DNA from: Pelagimonas sp050633425 | GTDB lineage: Bacteria > Pseudomonadota > Alphaproteobacteria > Rhodobacterales > Rhodobacteraceae | Assembly (NCBI RefSeq): GCF_050633425.1 | Contig: NZ_JBOEGM010000020.1 | Coordinates: forward strand, 62,001 to 126,000 | Direction: 5' to 3' | DNA length: 64,000 nucleotides | In this document: positions 1-6,823 of the stretch, in pieces | Layout: each line of letters begins with the position of its first letter | Numbering within the stretch: the first letter of the stretch is position 1 | Made by a program: the position numbers and the translations under genes | The notes under the pieces: generated by a model | What the model saw: only the letters and a program-made list of their open reading frames with translations | The model's database searches: none | What the model was told of the DNA's origin: nothing

Positions 1-1107
1 AAGACCCGTGCACAAATCCAGAGCCGCCACACATTGACCGGGTGCAGAAATGTCATCTTTTGAGCCTTCGACGGTTTTAACCGCCACATTGGTAATCGCT
101 CCGATGTCGACTTTATGACCGTCGACCACAAACTCATTTGCCGCGATTTCGCCCTTCTTAAAGATTCTCTCCACCGTCGACAGGTAAAACTCCGCCGGCA
201 TATCCATCACAGCGAGGTATTCGTCGTAGAATCGGTTGTGCGCATCGTGGTCCGACGCTTCGCCGCGACACACGCGCATGATCTGATCCCGGAACGCTTG
301 GCTGTGACGCTCACCATTCATGCTCATGAACGATGATAGCTGCAGCAGGCCAGGATAGACCATCCGGCCGACGCCTTTATACTTGAACCCGACCCGTTGG
401 ATCATTGTCTCTTCGAGCTGGCCCATCGTCACACGGTGGCCAAAATCGGTCACCTCAGTGGGCGACGCATTGGGATCAATTGGACCGCCAATCAACGTCA
501 GTGTCCGTGGCTGTGCATCAGGGTTCAACTCAGCCAGGTAAGCCGTCGCGGCAAGCGTCAAAGGTGCTGGCTGACAGATCGCAATCACATGCGTATCAGG
601 GCCAAGTTCCTTCATGAATTCCATCAGATAGAGCGTGTAGTCCTCGACATCAAACTTGCCGGCAGAGACCGGAATGTCGCGGGCATTGTGCCAATCTGTT
701 ATGTAGACTTCACAGTTTGTAATCAAGGACTTAACTGTTGAACGAAGCAGGGTCGCATAATGGCCCGACATCGGGGCAACCAACAGGATCTTGCGCGGTT
801 GCTCCTCGCGGCCAGAAACATCGAAATGGATCAGATCGCCGAAGGGTTTTTCCACGACCGTTTCGACATTCACCAGATGGTCTTTGCCATCGTCGCATGT
901 GAATGTCCGAATCCCCCAATCGGGTTTCACCACCATACGTTCAAAGGTGCGTTCCGTGACTTCGCCCCAAGCCGCCGCCCATTCCAATGCTGGATTTGGA
1001 AAGACTGAGAACATGGGATACGACGCCACGGTCTTGGCGGTCGCGCCCAGCCACTGGTTGGTGTTACGGACCGTTTCCATCAGATCATAGGTCGCCATAT
1101 AGCGCAT
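1..1107 (-). CDS. phaZ: Intracellular poly(3-hydroxybutyrate) depolymerase (3' end cut by window)
   Basis: This gene starts at the ATG at 1107, preceded by AGGAGTGGCACGC, and stays open for 369 codons to the window edge, so its C-terminus is missing. The protein begins MRYMATYDLMETVRNTNQ and has an alpha/beta-hydrolase core with the phrases LLVAPMSGHYATLLR and VIAICQPAPLTLAA. The Cys of ICQPA sits where the nucleophile is expected in the intracellular PhaZ family. The family hydrolyses stored polyhydroxyalkanoate granules in the cytoplasm to 3-hydroxyacyl oligomers. It is divergent from phaC across a 131-bp gap, the usual roseobacter arrangement, so degradation and synthesis genes share a promoter region. 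Family recognition is by sequence phrases and context only. Confidence 0.9.
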   Translation of the reverse strand, partial: MRYMATYDLMETVRNTNQWLGATAKTVASYPMFSVFPNPALEWAAAWGEVTERTFERMVVKPDWGIRTFTCDDGKDHLVNVETVVEKPFGDLIHFDVSGREEQPRKILLVAPMSGHYATLLRSTVKSLITNCEVYITDWHNARDIPVSAGKFDVEDYTLYLMEFMKELGPDTHVIAICQPAPLTLAATAYLAELNPDAQPRTLTLIGGPIDPNASPTEVTDFGHRVTMGQLEETMIQRVGFKYKGVGRMVYPGLLQLSSFMSMNGERHSQAFRDQIMRVCRGEASDHDAHNRFYDEYLAVMDMPAEFYLSTVERIFKKGEIAANEFVVDGHKVDIGAITNVAVKTVEGSKDDISAPGQCVAALDLCTGL

Positions 1108-1238
1108 GCGTGCCACTCCTTACCGTGTCAAAGGGGGCGCATATTTCTGCGCCATTTGCCCCGAGCCAATTCGTCGCTTTGCCGCAAAGGCAACCCGACG
1201 CTATGCTGCGGATGCGAAGATAGGGGGAATTTGCATCA

Positions 1239-3041
1239 ATGACAACGAACGACGTTGACGCAGGCCAAAGTCGCGCCCGAATGGAAGCGAATTTGACCAA
1301 AATTGAAGAGTTACAGCAGCGGCTTGTCGCGGCATTAACCAAGAAACAACAAATACCTGCCTCCTTGAATGGACCTGAGGCCACGCTTTATGCAAAAGCC
1401 GGTCAGAGTTACTGGCAAGAGGCCATGCAAAACCCGGCAAAGTTGATTGAACAGCAGGTTCAATACTGGGGCCAAACCATGCAGCATTTTGCTGAGGCGC
1501 AAAAAGCGTTTGCCTCTGGCAAAATGGCAGCACCAGAAAACACGGGCCCTAAGGATCGCCGTTTTGCGAACCCTTTGTGGAACACCAACCCATATTTCAA
1601 CTTTATCAAGCAACAGTACCAGATCAACGGTGAGGCGATCCGTAAGGCGGTCGAAAGCATCGAAGATCTCGATGCCACGGAAAAACGCCGTTTGCGCTAC
1701 TTTGCTCAGCAGATCACAGATATGCTGGCACCGACCAATTTCTTTGCCACCAATCCCGACGCCTTGGAACGCGCGATCCAGACGGATGGCGAAAGCCTTG
1801 TCAAAGGGCTCGAAAACCTTGTGGCAGATGTGGAAGCCAATCAGGGCGAGCTGATTGTTCGTCTCGTGGATGAAACAGCCTTTGAAGTTGGCGGAAATAT
1901 CGCCACAGCAGAGGGCAAGGTTGTCTACCGGAATCGGATGATGGAGCTGATTCAGTACTCTCCTACGACCGAAAAGGTACATGAAATACCTATCGTTTTG
2001 TTCCCGCCGTGGATCAACAAGTTTTACATTCTCGATCTCAAAGAGAAAAACAGCATGATCCGTTGGATTGTGGATCAAGGGTATACGCTGTTTGTCGTTA
2101 GCTGGATCAACCCCGATGAGGCCTATTCAGACGTTGGCCTCGAAGACTACATCGAAGAGGGCTATTTGACGGCCTTCAACATCGCGCGCGAGATTTGCGG
2201 GACCGAACAAGTCAACGCCGTTGGGTATTGCATTGCGGGCACCACATTGTCGTTGACCCTGTCGCTCTTGAAGAAGCGCAAACAAAAAGTGGTGAAATCG
2301 GCCACGTTCTTTACCACGCTGACTGACTTTAGCGATCAGGGTGAATTTACACCCTTCCTTCAGAACGATTTCATCGACGGCATCGAAGAAGAAATCGACA
2401 ACAAAGGCATGTTGTCGTCCTTTATTATGGCGCGAACGTTTTCGTTCCTGCGGTCTAACGACCTGATTTATGGCCCCGCGATCAAAAGCTATATGATGGG
2501 TGAGACACCTCCGGCGTTTGATTTGCTCTATTGGAATGGCGATGGTGCCAATCTGCCCGGCAAGATGACCATGCAATATCTGCGGGGCCTTTGTCAGCGG
2601 AACGAGTTTTCGAACGGAACCTTTGAGTTGTTTGGTGAAACCCTGTCCTTGAAGGACGTTGATGTTCCTTTGATGTCGATCGCGACCGAAACCGATCACA
2701 TTGCGGCAGCGCGCGACGTCTATCGCGGGGTGCAGCAGATGGGTTCACGGTCGAAAACCTTTGTCTTGGGCGAATCCGGCCACATTGCAGGTATTGTGAA
2801 CCCACCCAGCAAGGTGAAATACGGTCATTTTCTGAATGATGATCTGAGTGCCGATTTTGACAGCTGGCGCAATGCAGCAACGCAGCACGAGGGCTCATGG
2901 TGGCCACAATGGGGGGCGTGGCTCAAGAAGCGTTCGGGCAAGCAAGTGACGGCTCGCGCTCCGGGTGATTCGACTTACAAAGCACTCGCCCCTGCTCCTG
3001 GAACCTATGTTCAGATAAAAGCTGTGAAGCAAAAACAGTAG
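1239..3041 (+). CDS. phaC: Class I poly(R)-hydroxyalkanoate synthase
   Basis: This 600-residue protein polymerises (R)-3-hydroxyacyl-CoA into polyhydroxyalkanoate on granule surfaces. It has the N-terminal domain of class I synthases and an alpha/beta-hydrolase catalytic domain. The lipase-like box reads VGYCIAG, with Cys331 as nucleophile. Asp486 (ATETDHIA) and His515 (GESGHIAG) complete the expected Cys-Asp-His triad. Length matches class I enzymes. The ATG at 1239 follows a GGGGGAA stretch ten bases upstream. It is divergent from phaZ and is followed 120 bp later by the phasin gene, so polymer synthesis, coating and turnover are encoded together. Confidence 0.95.
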   Translation: MTTNDVDAGQSRARMEANLTKIEELQQRLVAALTKKQQIPASLNGPEATLYAKAGQSYWQEAMQNPAKLIEQQVQYWGQTMQHFAEAQKAFASGKMAAPENTGPKDRRFANPLWNTNPYFNFIKQQYQINGEAIRKAVESIEDLDATEKRRLRYFAQQITDMLAPTNFFATNPDALERAIQTDGESLVKGLENLVADVEANQGELIVRLVDETAFEVGGNIATAEGKVVYRNRMMELIQYSPTTEKVHEIPIVLFPPWINKFYILDLKEKNSMIRWIVDQGYTLFVVSWINPDEAYSDVGLEDYIEEGYLTAFNIAREICGTEQVNAVGYCIAGTTLSLTLSLLKKRKQKVVKSATFFTTLTDFSDQGEFTPFLQNDFIDGIEEEIDNKGMLSSFIMARTFSFLRSNDLIYGPAIKSYMMGETPPAFDLLYWNGDGANLPGKMTMQYLRGLCQRNEFSNGTFELFGETLSLKDVDVPLMSIATETDHIAAARDVYRGVQQMGSRSKTFVLGESGHIAGIVNPPSKVKYGHFLNDDLSADFDSWRNAATQHEGSWWPQWGAWLKKRSGKQVTARAPGDSTYKALAPAPGTYVQIKAVKQKQ

Positions 3042-3057
3042 TTTAGCAAAAATCATG

Positions 3058-3121
3058 CTGCGTCGCAGAAATTTCACTTGAAATGCCGCGATGCAGCATG
3101 CATATTGTTTGCAGCTGCAGC
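3058..3121. promoter_or_regulatory. Candidate PhaR operator cluster upstream of phaP
   Basis: The region contains CTGCGTCGCAG (3058-3068), which is CTGC-N3-GCAG, then ATGCAGCATGCAT (3091-3103) and the perfect palindrome TGCAGCTGCA (3110-3119). PhaR of Paracoccus denitrificans is known to recognise TGC-rich sequence of the form CTGC-N3/4-GCAG upstream of phaP. Assigning these repeats to PhaR is inference from that pattern. No phaR gene is visible in the window. Confidence 0.6.
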
Positions 3122-3164
3122 ACACGGGGTGGGCCCGGAGGCAGCGGAACTAAGGATTTGTAAG

Positions 3165-3605
3165 ATGGCACAAGCTCAAGATTTCACCGCTGCACTCAAA
3201 GACGCTCTGGGTGCTTTCCCTGTTGACACCAAAGCCATGGAAGATGCGTTCAAATCGCAAGCGACCATGAACGAAAAGCTGGCCGGCGTTGCGCTGGAAG
3301 CTGCTGAAAAATCTTCCGAGCTGTCTGCAGCATGGACAAAAGACACTCTGGCCAAACTGGCTGACATCACTGCTGTTAAAGCAGAGCCAGCTGACTACGC
3401 CAAAGCCGCAACTGATTTCGCTTCCGCTCAGGCTGAAGTTGCTGCCGAAAACATGGCCGCCTTCGCTGAAATCGCGAAAAAAGTTCAGATGGACACCGTT
3501 GAGCTGCTGATGGCTGCTGGCAAAGACCTGCAAGAAGATGCAACTGCCGCAGTTAAAAAAGCCACTGACGAAGTGACCAAAGCCGCGAAAAAGACAGCTG
3601 CTTAA
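3165..3605 (+). CDS. phaP: Phasin, PHA granule-associated protein
   Basis: Phasins coat polyhydroxyalkanoate granules and limit their size. This 146-residue protein starts MAQAQDFTAALKDALGAF. It is almost entirely Ala/Lys/Glu-rich amphipathic helix and ends in a Lys/Ala tail (KAAKKTAA). The ATG at 3165 follows TAAGGATTTGTAAG. An upstream ATG at 3078 in the same frame would add 29 residues encoded by the putative operator repeats and is unlikely. The gene lies between the CTGC/GCAG repeats and two hairpins. Family assignment rests on composition, size and position next to phaC. Confidence 0.88.
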   Translation: MAQAQDFTAALKDALGAFPVDTKAMEDAFKSQATMNEKLAGVALEAAEKSSELSAAWTKDTLAKLADITAVKAEPADYAKAATDFASAQAEVAAENMAAFAEIAKKVQMDTVELLMAAGKDLQEDATAAVKKATDEVTKAAKKTAA

Positions 3606-3633
3606 GCATATCGACCCTGACGGGTTGAACAGA

Positions 3634-3667
3634 TAATTGTGCCCCTCCTCCCAATCAGGCACAATTA
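3634..3667 (+). terminator. Perfect 10-bp hairpin just after phaP
   Basis: TAATTGTGCC (3634-3643) pairs perfectly with GGCACAATTA (3658-3667) around a 14-nt loop, 29 nt past the phaP stop. It lacks a strong T tract, so it may protect the mRNA 3' end or pause transcription. Confidence 0.5.
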
Positions 3668-3672
3668 CCTTG

Positions 3673-3702
3673 AGGCGGGTTCCCTAGCGGAGCCTGCCTT
3701 TA
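3673..3702 (+). terminator. Second hairpin after phaP, terminator-like
   Basis: AGGCGGGTTCC (3673-3683) pairs with GGAGCCTGCCT (3689-3699), including two G-T pairs, around a 5-nt loop. TTTACTTTT follows. It is the better intrinsic terminator candidate for phaP. Confidence 0.6.
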
Positions 3703-3820
3703 CTTTTGGGACCGGCCCTTTTTGCAGGTAAGGAATGGCTGACCGTCAATCATGCCATTTTGCGCACGGTGTCATGCACTGCTTTACTATAGCTGTCGCA
3801 GACAACATCGGAGGCAAAAA

Positions 3821-4183
3821 ATGCGTTGCCTGATCGCCGCCCTAATCCTTGGTCTCATCACCGCCCATTCTGCAACTGCACAAGAGCGCGTGCTGAGATG
3901 GCAAAACCTAGACCCAACCACCACAGAGGCATTGCTGCAAAAGCTAGAGACAGCTGGATTTGAATTGCAAGACATGCGCCCGCTCAGCTTGATCGTTACG
4001 CAACAGGCCTGCAGCGCCGGGTGTACTGTTCGTGCTGCCGGATGCGCCTGCCCTAAAACGGACGCGCCCTGCCCCCAAGGCCAAAGCGAAAGCCCAGGCG
4101 GCGCGCTCTGCAGCGGCCCCTTGTCAGGCGTTCAGATCATGTTGGAAGACGGCCGGGTCAGCGCGCCGGTAGCCCTGCCTTAG
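3821..4183 (+). CDS. Small Cys-rich exported protein, function unknown
   Basis: I do not recognise this 120-residue protein. It begins with a clear Sec signal peptide (MRCLIAALILGLITAHSATA, cleavage near ATA-QE). The mature part carries a Cys-rich stretch (QQACSAGCTVRAAGCACP, then CPQG and LCSG) that suggests disulfides or metal binding. The ATG at 3821 follows CGGAGGCAAAAA. An upstream in-frame ATG at 3752 would bury the signal peptide and is not used here. It sits where many relatives carry phaR, but it shows no resemblance to that DNA-binding protein. Confidence 0.65.
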   Translation: MRCLIAALILGLITAHSATAQERVLRWQNLDPTTTEALLQKLETAGFELQDMRPLSLIVTQQACSAGCTVRAAGCACPKTDAPCPQGQSESPGGALCSGPLSGVQIMLEDGRVSAPVALP

Positions 4184-4213
4184 GGTCTGCGTCCCAGCAC
4201 GCGGCAAAGAAAA

Positions 4214-4241
4214 AAGGCCGCAAGGTTTCCCCTGCGGCCTT
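4214..4241. terminator. Bidirectional terminator between small exported gene and scoB
   Basis: AAGGCCGC (4214-4221) pairs with GCGGCCTT (4234-4241). An A run on the left gives a T tract for the minus strand, and TTT follows on the plus strand. It suits both convergent genes. Confidence 0.8.
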
Positions 4242-4264
4242 TGGTACAAATTAGTTCGATGATC

Positions 4265-4891
4265 TTAGACAATCGTCGCCTCGGTCGCAGCGCGGAACTC
4301 TTCCTCGCTCACACCATCAGCCAGTTCGACGATTTTCAAGCCGCCTTCAACCACATCCATCACACCCAGATTCGTGATGATCCGGTCCACAACTTTCTGG
4401 CCGGTGAGCGGCAGCGTGCATTCTTTTAGAACCTTGGACACACCATGTTTGTTGGTGTGATCCATCACAACAACCACACGCCCAACACCAGCAACGAGAT
4501 CCATCGCGCCGCCCATGCCTTTGACCAGCTTGCCGGGGATCATCCAGTTTGCCAAATCACCGTTTTCGGCCACTTCCATCGCGCCAAGGATCGCCATAGC
4601 AATCTTGCCGCCACGGATCATCGCAAAACTCTGCGCGCTATCGAAATAAGCCGTCTGAGGCAGCTCAGTGATGGTTTGCTTACCAGCGTTGATCAGGTCT
4701 GCATCCTCGTCACCCGCAAAAGGGAACGGGCCCATGCCCAGCATGCCGTTTTCGGATTGCAGCGTGACTTCAACACCTTCGGGGATATAGTTCGACACCA
4801 GCGTCGGAATACCGATACCGAGGTTCACATACCAACCGTCTTGCAGCTCTTGTGCGGCGCGGGCCGCCATTTGGTTACGATCCCAAGGCAT
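4265..4891 (-). CDS. scoB: Succinyl-CoA:3-ketoacid CoA-transferase subunit B
   Basis: This is the beta subunit of the class I CoA transferase that activates acetoacetate with succinyl-CoA, linking ketone-body and PHB breakdown to the TCA cycle. The 208-residue protein carries the SENGMLGMGP motif. Glu47 in it is the catalytic glutamate that forms the glutamyl-CoA thioester in this family. Other matching phrases are GIGIPTLVSNYIP and GGAMDLVAGV. Its ATG overlaps the scoA stop by one base (TAATG), indicating translational coupling. A bidirectional terminator follows. Confidence 0.93.
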   Translation of the reverse strand: MPWDRNQMAARAAQELQDGWYVNLGIGIPTLVSNYIPEGVEVTLQSENGMLGMGPFPFAGDEDADLINAGKQTITELPQTAYFDSAQSFAMIRGGKIAMAILGAMEVAENGDLANWMIPGKLVKGMGGAMDLVAGVGRVVVVMDHTNKHGVSKVLKECTLPLTGQKVVDRIITNLGVMDVVEGGLKIVELADGVSEEEFRAATEATIV

Positions 4892-5595
4892 TATGCTTCC
4901 TCCCGCTTGCGCACAGTGCGCTGTTCAATCCGCTTTTCATGATCGCCCTGGATGATGCGATGCACGTAAATTCCGGGCAAGTGAATGGTATCGGGGTCAA
5001 GCGAACCTGTTGGAACGATTTCTTCAACCTCAACAACACACAGTTTGCCACATGTCGCAGCAGGCGCATTGAAGTTTCGCGCCGTTTTGCGGAACACCAG
5101 ATTGCCGGTTTCGTCGGCTTTCCACGCTTTTACAATGGCAAGATCGGCAAAAATTCCTTCTTCCATGATAAAGGTTTCGCCGTTGAAGTCCTTGTGGTCC
5201 TTGCCCTCGGCGATGACCGTGCCCACACCCGTTTTGGTGTAGAACCCAGGAATACCGGCCCCACCCGCGCGCATGCGCTCGGCCAAGGTGCCCTGCGGAT
5301 TGAACTCAAGCTCAAGCTCACCCGACAGGTATTGGCGCATGAATTCCGCGTTCTCGCCCACATAGGAAGAGATCATTTTGCGAACCTGCTTGGTCTGCAA
5401 CAAGATTCCGATGCCAAAATCATCAACGCCTGCATTGTTGGACGCAAAGGTCAGATCCTTAACGCCACTTTGCTTGATCGCCTCAAGAAGCAGTTCTGGA
5501 ATGCCGCAGAGGCCAAATCCGCCTGATGCAACCAGCATTCCGTCCGTCAAAACGCCGTCCAGCGCTTCTGCGGCCGAGCCGTATACTTTCTTCAT
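4891..5595 (-). CDS. scoA: Succinyl-CoA:3-ketoacid CoA-transferase subunit A
   Basis: This is the 234-residue alpha subunit of the same CoA transferase. It starts MKKVYGSAAEALDGVLTDGM and contains the CoA-binding phrase GGFGLCGIPELLLEAI and the family phrase GGAGIPGFYTKTGVGT. The start at 5595 follows AAGGGAGGACATC. It is first in a two-gene scoA-scoB operon. Together with phaZ/phaC nearby, it supports a complete route from stored polymer to acetoacetyl-CoA, though the dehydrogenase and thiolase are not in this window. Confidence 0.93.
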   Translation of the reverse strand: MKKVYGSAAEALDGVLTDGMLVASGGFGLCGIPELLLEAIKQSGVKDLTFASNNAGVDDFGIGILLQTKQVRKMISSYVGENAEFMRQYLSGELELEFNPQGTLAERMRAGGAGIPGFYTKTGVGTVIAEGKDHKDFNGETFIMEEGIFADLAIVKAWKADETGNLVFRKTARNFNAPAATCGKLCVVEVEEIVPTGSLDPDTIHLPGIYVHRIIQGDHEKRIEQRTVRKREEA

Positions 5596-5867
5596 GATGT
5601 CCTCCCTTGGAACACGTGCCTAGAACAGGTCGATGAAGGGAGTTGTGACGCCCGATAGTTAACCTGTCAACAAATTCGCCGCAACGCAGCAAAGAGTGAA
5701 TTTAAATCACCCTTAGGTTGCGTGCTTCGCGTCGCATTTTATCAATAAATATATAGAACTGTAATTCATATTGAGATTCTTCCTTGGGTTGTTTTACCTA
5801 TTTCATCTAACAAAATGAACCTTTTGTCTCCCGTGGCGCACTCTCTAACATAAGCTCAGGAGAGGAC

Positions 5868-6410
5868 ATGTCAGACACAAGACGCGCTTACGAAGAGTAT
5901 TTGGTTGCTCAGGTCCGAATGGGCCGCGAAGAGGCCGCAATCGCCCTTGTGGAGCTGCGCGGGCCAAGGCTTATGCTGCATGCAACCCGATTATTGGGGA
6001 ATCACGAGGAAGCGCAGGACGCCGTCCAAGATGCGTGGATCGAGGTTTTCAAAGGGCTCAAAGGGCTGCGCAACGACGCCGCCTTTCCCGTCTGGGCTTT
6101 GCGGATCGTGACACGAAAATGCGCCCAGTTGATCAAAGGCAAACAACGCGACAGATCGCTGGCTCGGGCCCTGGCACCTGTTTTGCCACAAGTGATAGAG
6201 CCTCCGCCCGGCGTTTCCCGCGATCTGGCCCGCGCTATTGCCGACCTTCCGGCAGGTCAAGCAACTGCCGTGGCGCTGTTTTATATCGAAGGGCTGAGCG
6301 TGATCGAAGTGTCCATTGCCTTGGACATCCCGGTCGGAACCGTAAAATCGCGCCTGTCCTTGGCGCGCCAATCCCTAAAATCCGCATTGCAAGGAGACCA
6401 TGATGCCTGA
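5868..6410 (+). CDS. ECF-type RNA polymerase sigma factor
   Basis: This 180-residue protein has the two conserved regions of extracytoplasmic-function sigma factors. Region 2 is near residues 30-65 (LLGNHEEAQDAVQDAWIEVF). Region 4 is near 125-172, with the helix-turn-helix phrase DIPVGTVKSRLSLARQSLK. The ATG follows CAGGAGAGGAC. The last 8 bases overlap the next gene, a small membrane protein that may hold it inactive, as anti-sigma factors do (inference). TGAACC at 5816-5821 resembles the -35 element many ECF factors recognise at their own promoters, but I see no convincing -10 partner. The stimulus cannot be read from sequence. Confidence 0.85.
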   Translation: MSDTRRAYEEYLVAQVRMGREEAAIALVELRGPRLMLHATRLLGNHEEAQDAVQDAWIEVFKGLKGLRNDAAFPVWALRIVTRKCAQLIKGKQRDRSLARALAPVLPQVIEPPPGVSRDLARAIADLPAGQATAVALFYIEGLSVIEVSIALDIPVGTVKSRLSLARQSLKSALQGDHDA

Positions 6411-6780
6411 CGTTTTCGAAAAAGATCTCGACGCCCAGATCAAAGCCGCCCTCACCAGGCAAGATCGGGAAATCTTGGAAGCCACACAAGAGCTTGGCTG
6501 GTTTCAGTTGGGTCTGAATCAATTTACCGGCAAGCTTGGGTGGGTGACCTGGGTGCTTATTATCCAACAGCTGGCAATGTTCGTTGTCGCGATCTGGTGC
6601 GCCGTAAACTTCTTTGCTGCGACCGACGTTTTGCCAGCCCTCAGATGGGGGCTGAGCTCGGCGGTTTTAATGCTGGCGTCCTTGCAGATAAAGCTGAGCC
6701 TCATGCCGCAAATGCAGGCAGACCGTGTCATTCGCGAGGTAAAACGCCTTCAGCTGATGATTGCCGCCAAAGACGGCTAG
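6403..6780 (+). CDS. Small two-TM membrane protein coupled to the sigma factor (DUF6768-like)
   Basis: This protein of about 125 residues has a charged N-terminus (FEKDLDAQIKAALTRQDREI) and two predicted membrane helices (about residues 45-68 and 77-97). A cytoplasmic-looking C-terminal helix follows. It resembles small proteins I know as DUF6768 that sit beside ECF sigma factors in Rhodobacterales; that match is from memory. The ATG at 6403 is 6 nt from the AAGGAG ribosome site, while the ATG at 6400 is only 3 nt away, so 6403 is preferred. It overlaps the sigma gene. A role as membrane anti-sigma factor is plausible but unproved, because no known anti-sigma motif is visible. Confidence 0.7.
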   Translation: MPDVFEKDLDAQIKAALTRQDREILEATQELGWFQLGLNQFTGKLGWVTWVLIIQQLAMFVVAIWCAVNFFAATDVLPALRWGLSSAVLMLASLQIKLSLMPQMQADRVIREVKRLQLMIAAKDG

Positions 6781-6792
6781 CACGAGTCAAAC

Positions 6793-6821
6793 AAAAGCCC
6801 GGCCATAACAGCCGGGCTTTT
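6793..6821. terminator. Bidirectional terminator between sigma operon and topA
   Basis: AAAAGCCCGGC (6793-6803) and GCCGGGCTTTT (6811-6821) form a perfect 11-bp stem with a 7-nt loop. It ends with T runs in both directions between convergent genes. Confidence 0.9.
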
Positions 6822-6823
6822 CA

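Noticed and set aside
1335..2078. Minus-strand open frame of 247 codons inside phaC
   Set aside because: It is antisense to a complete PhaC with its full triad and shows no ribosome site or domain.
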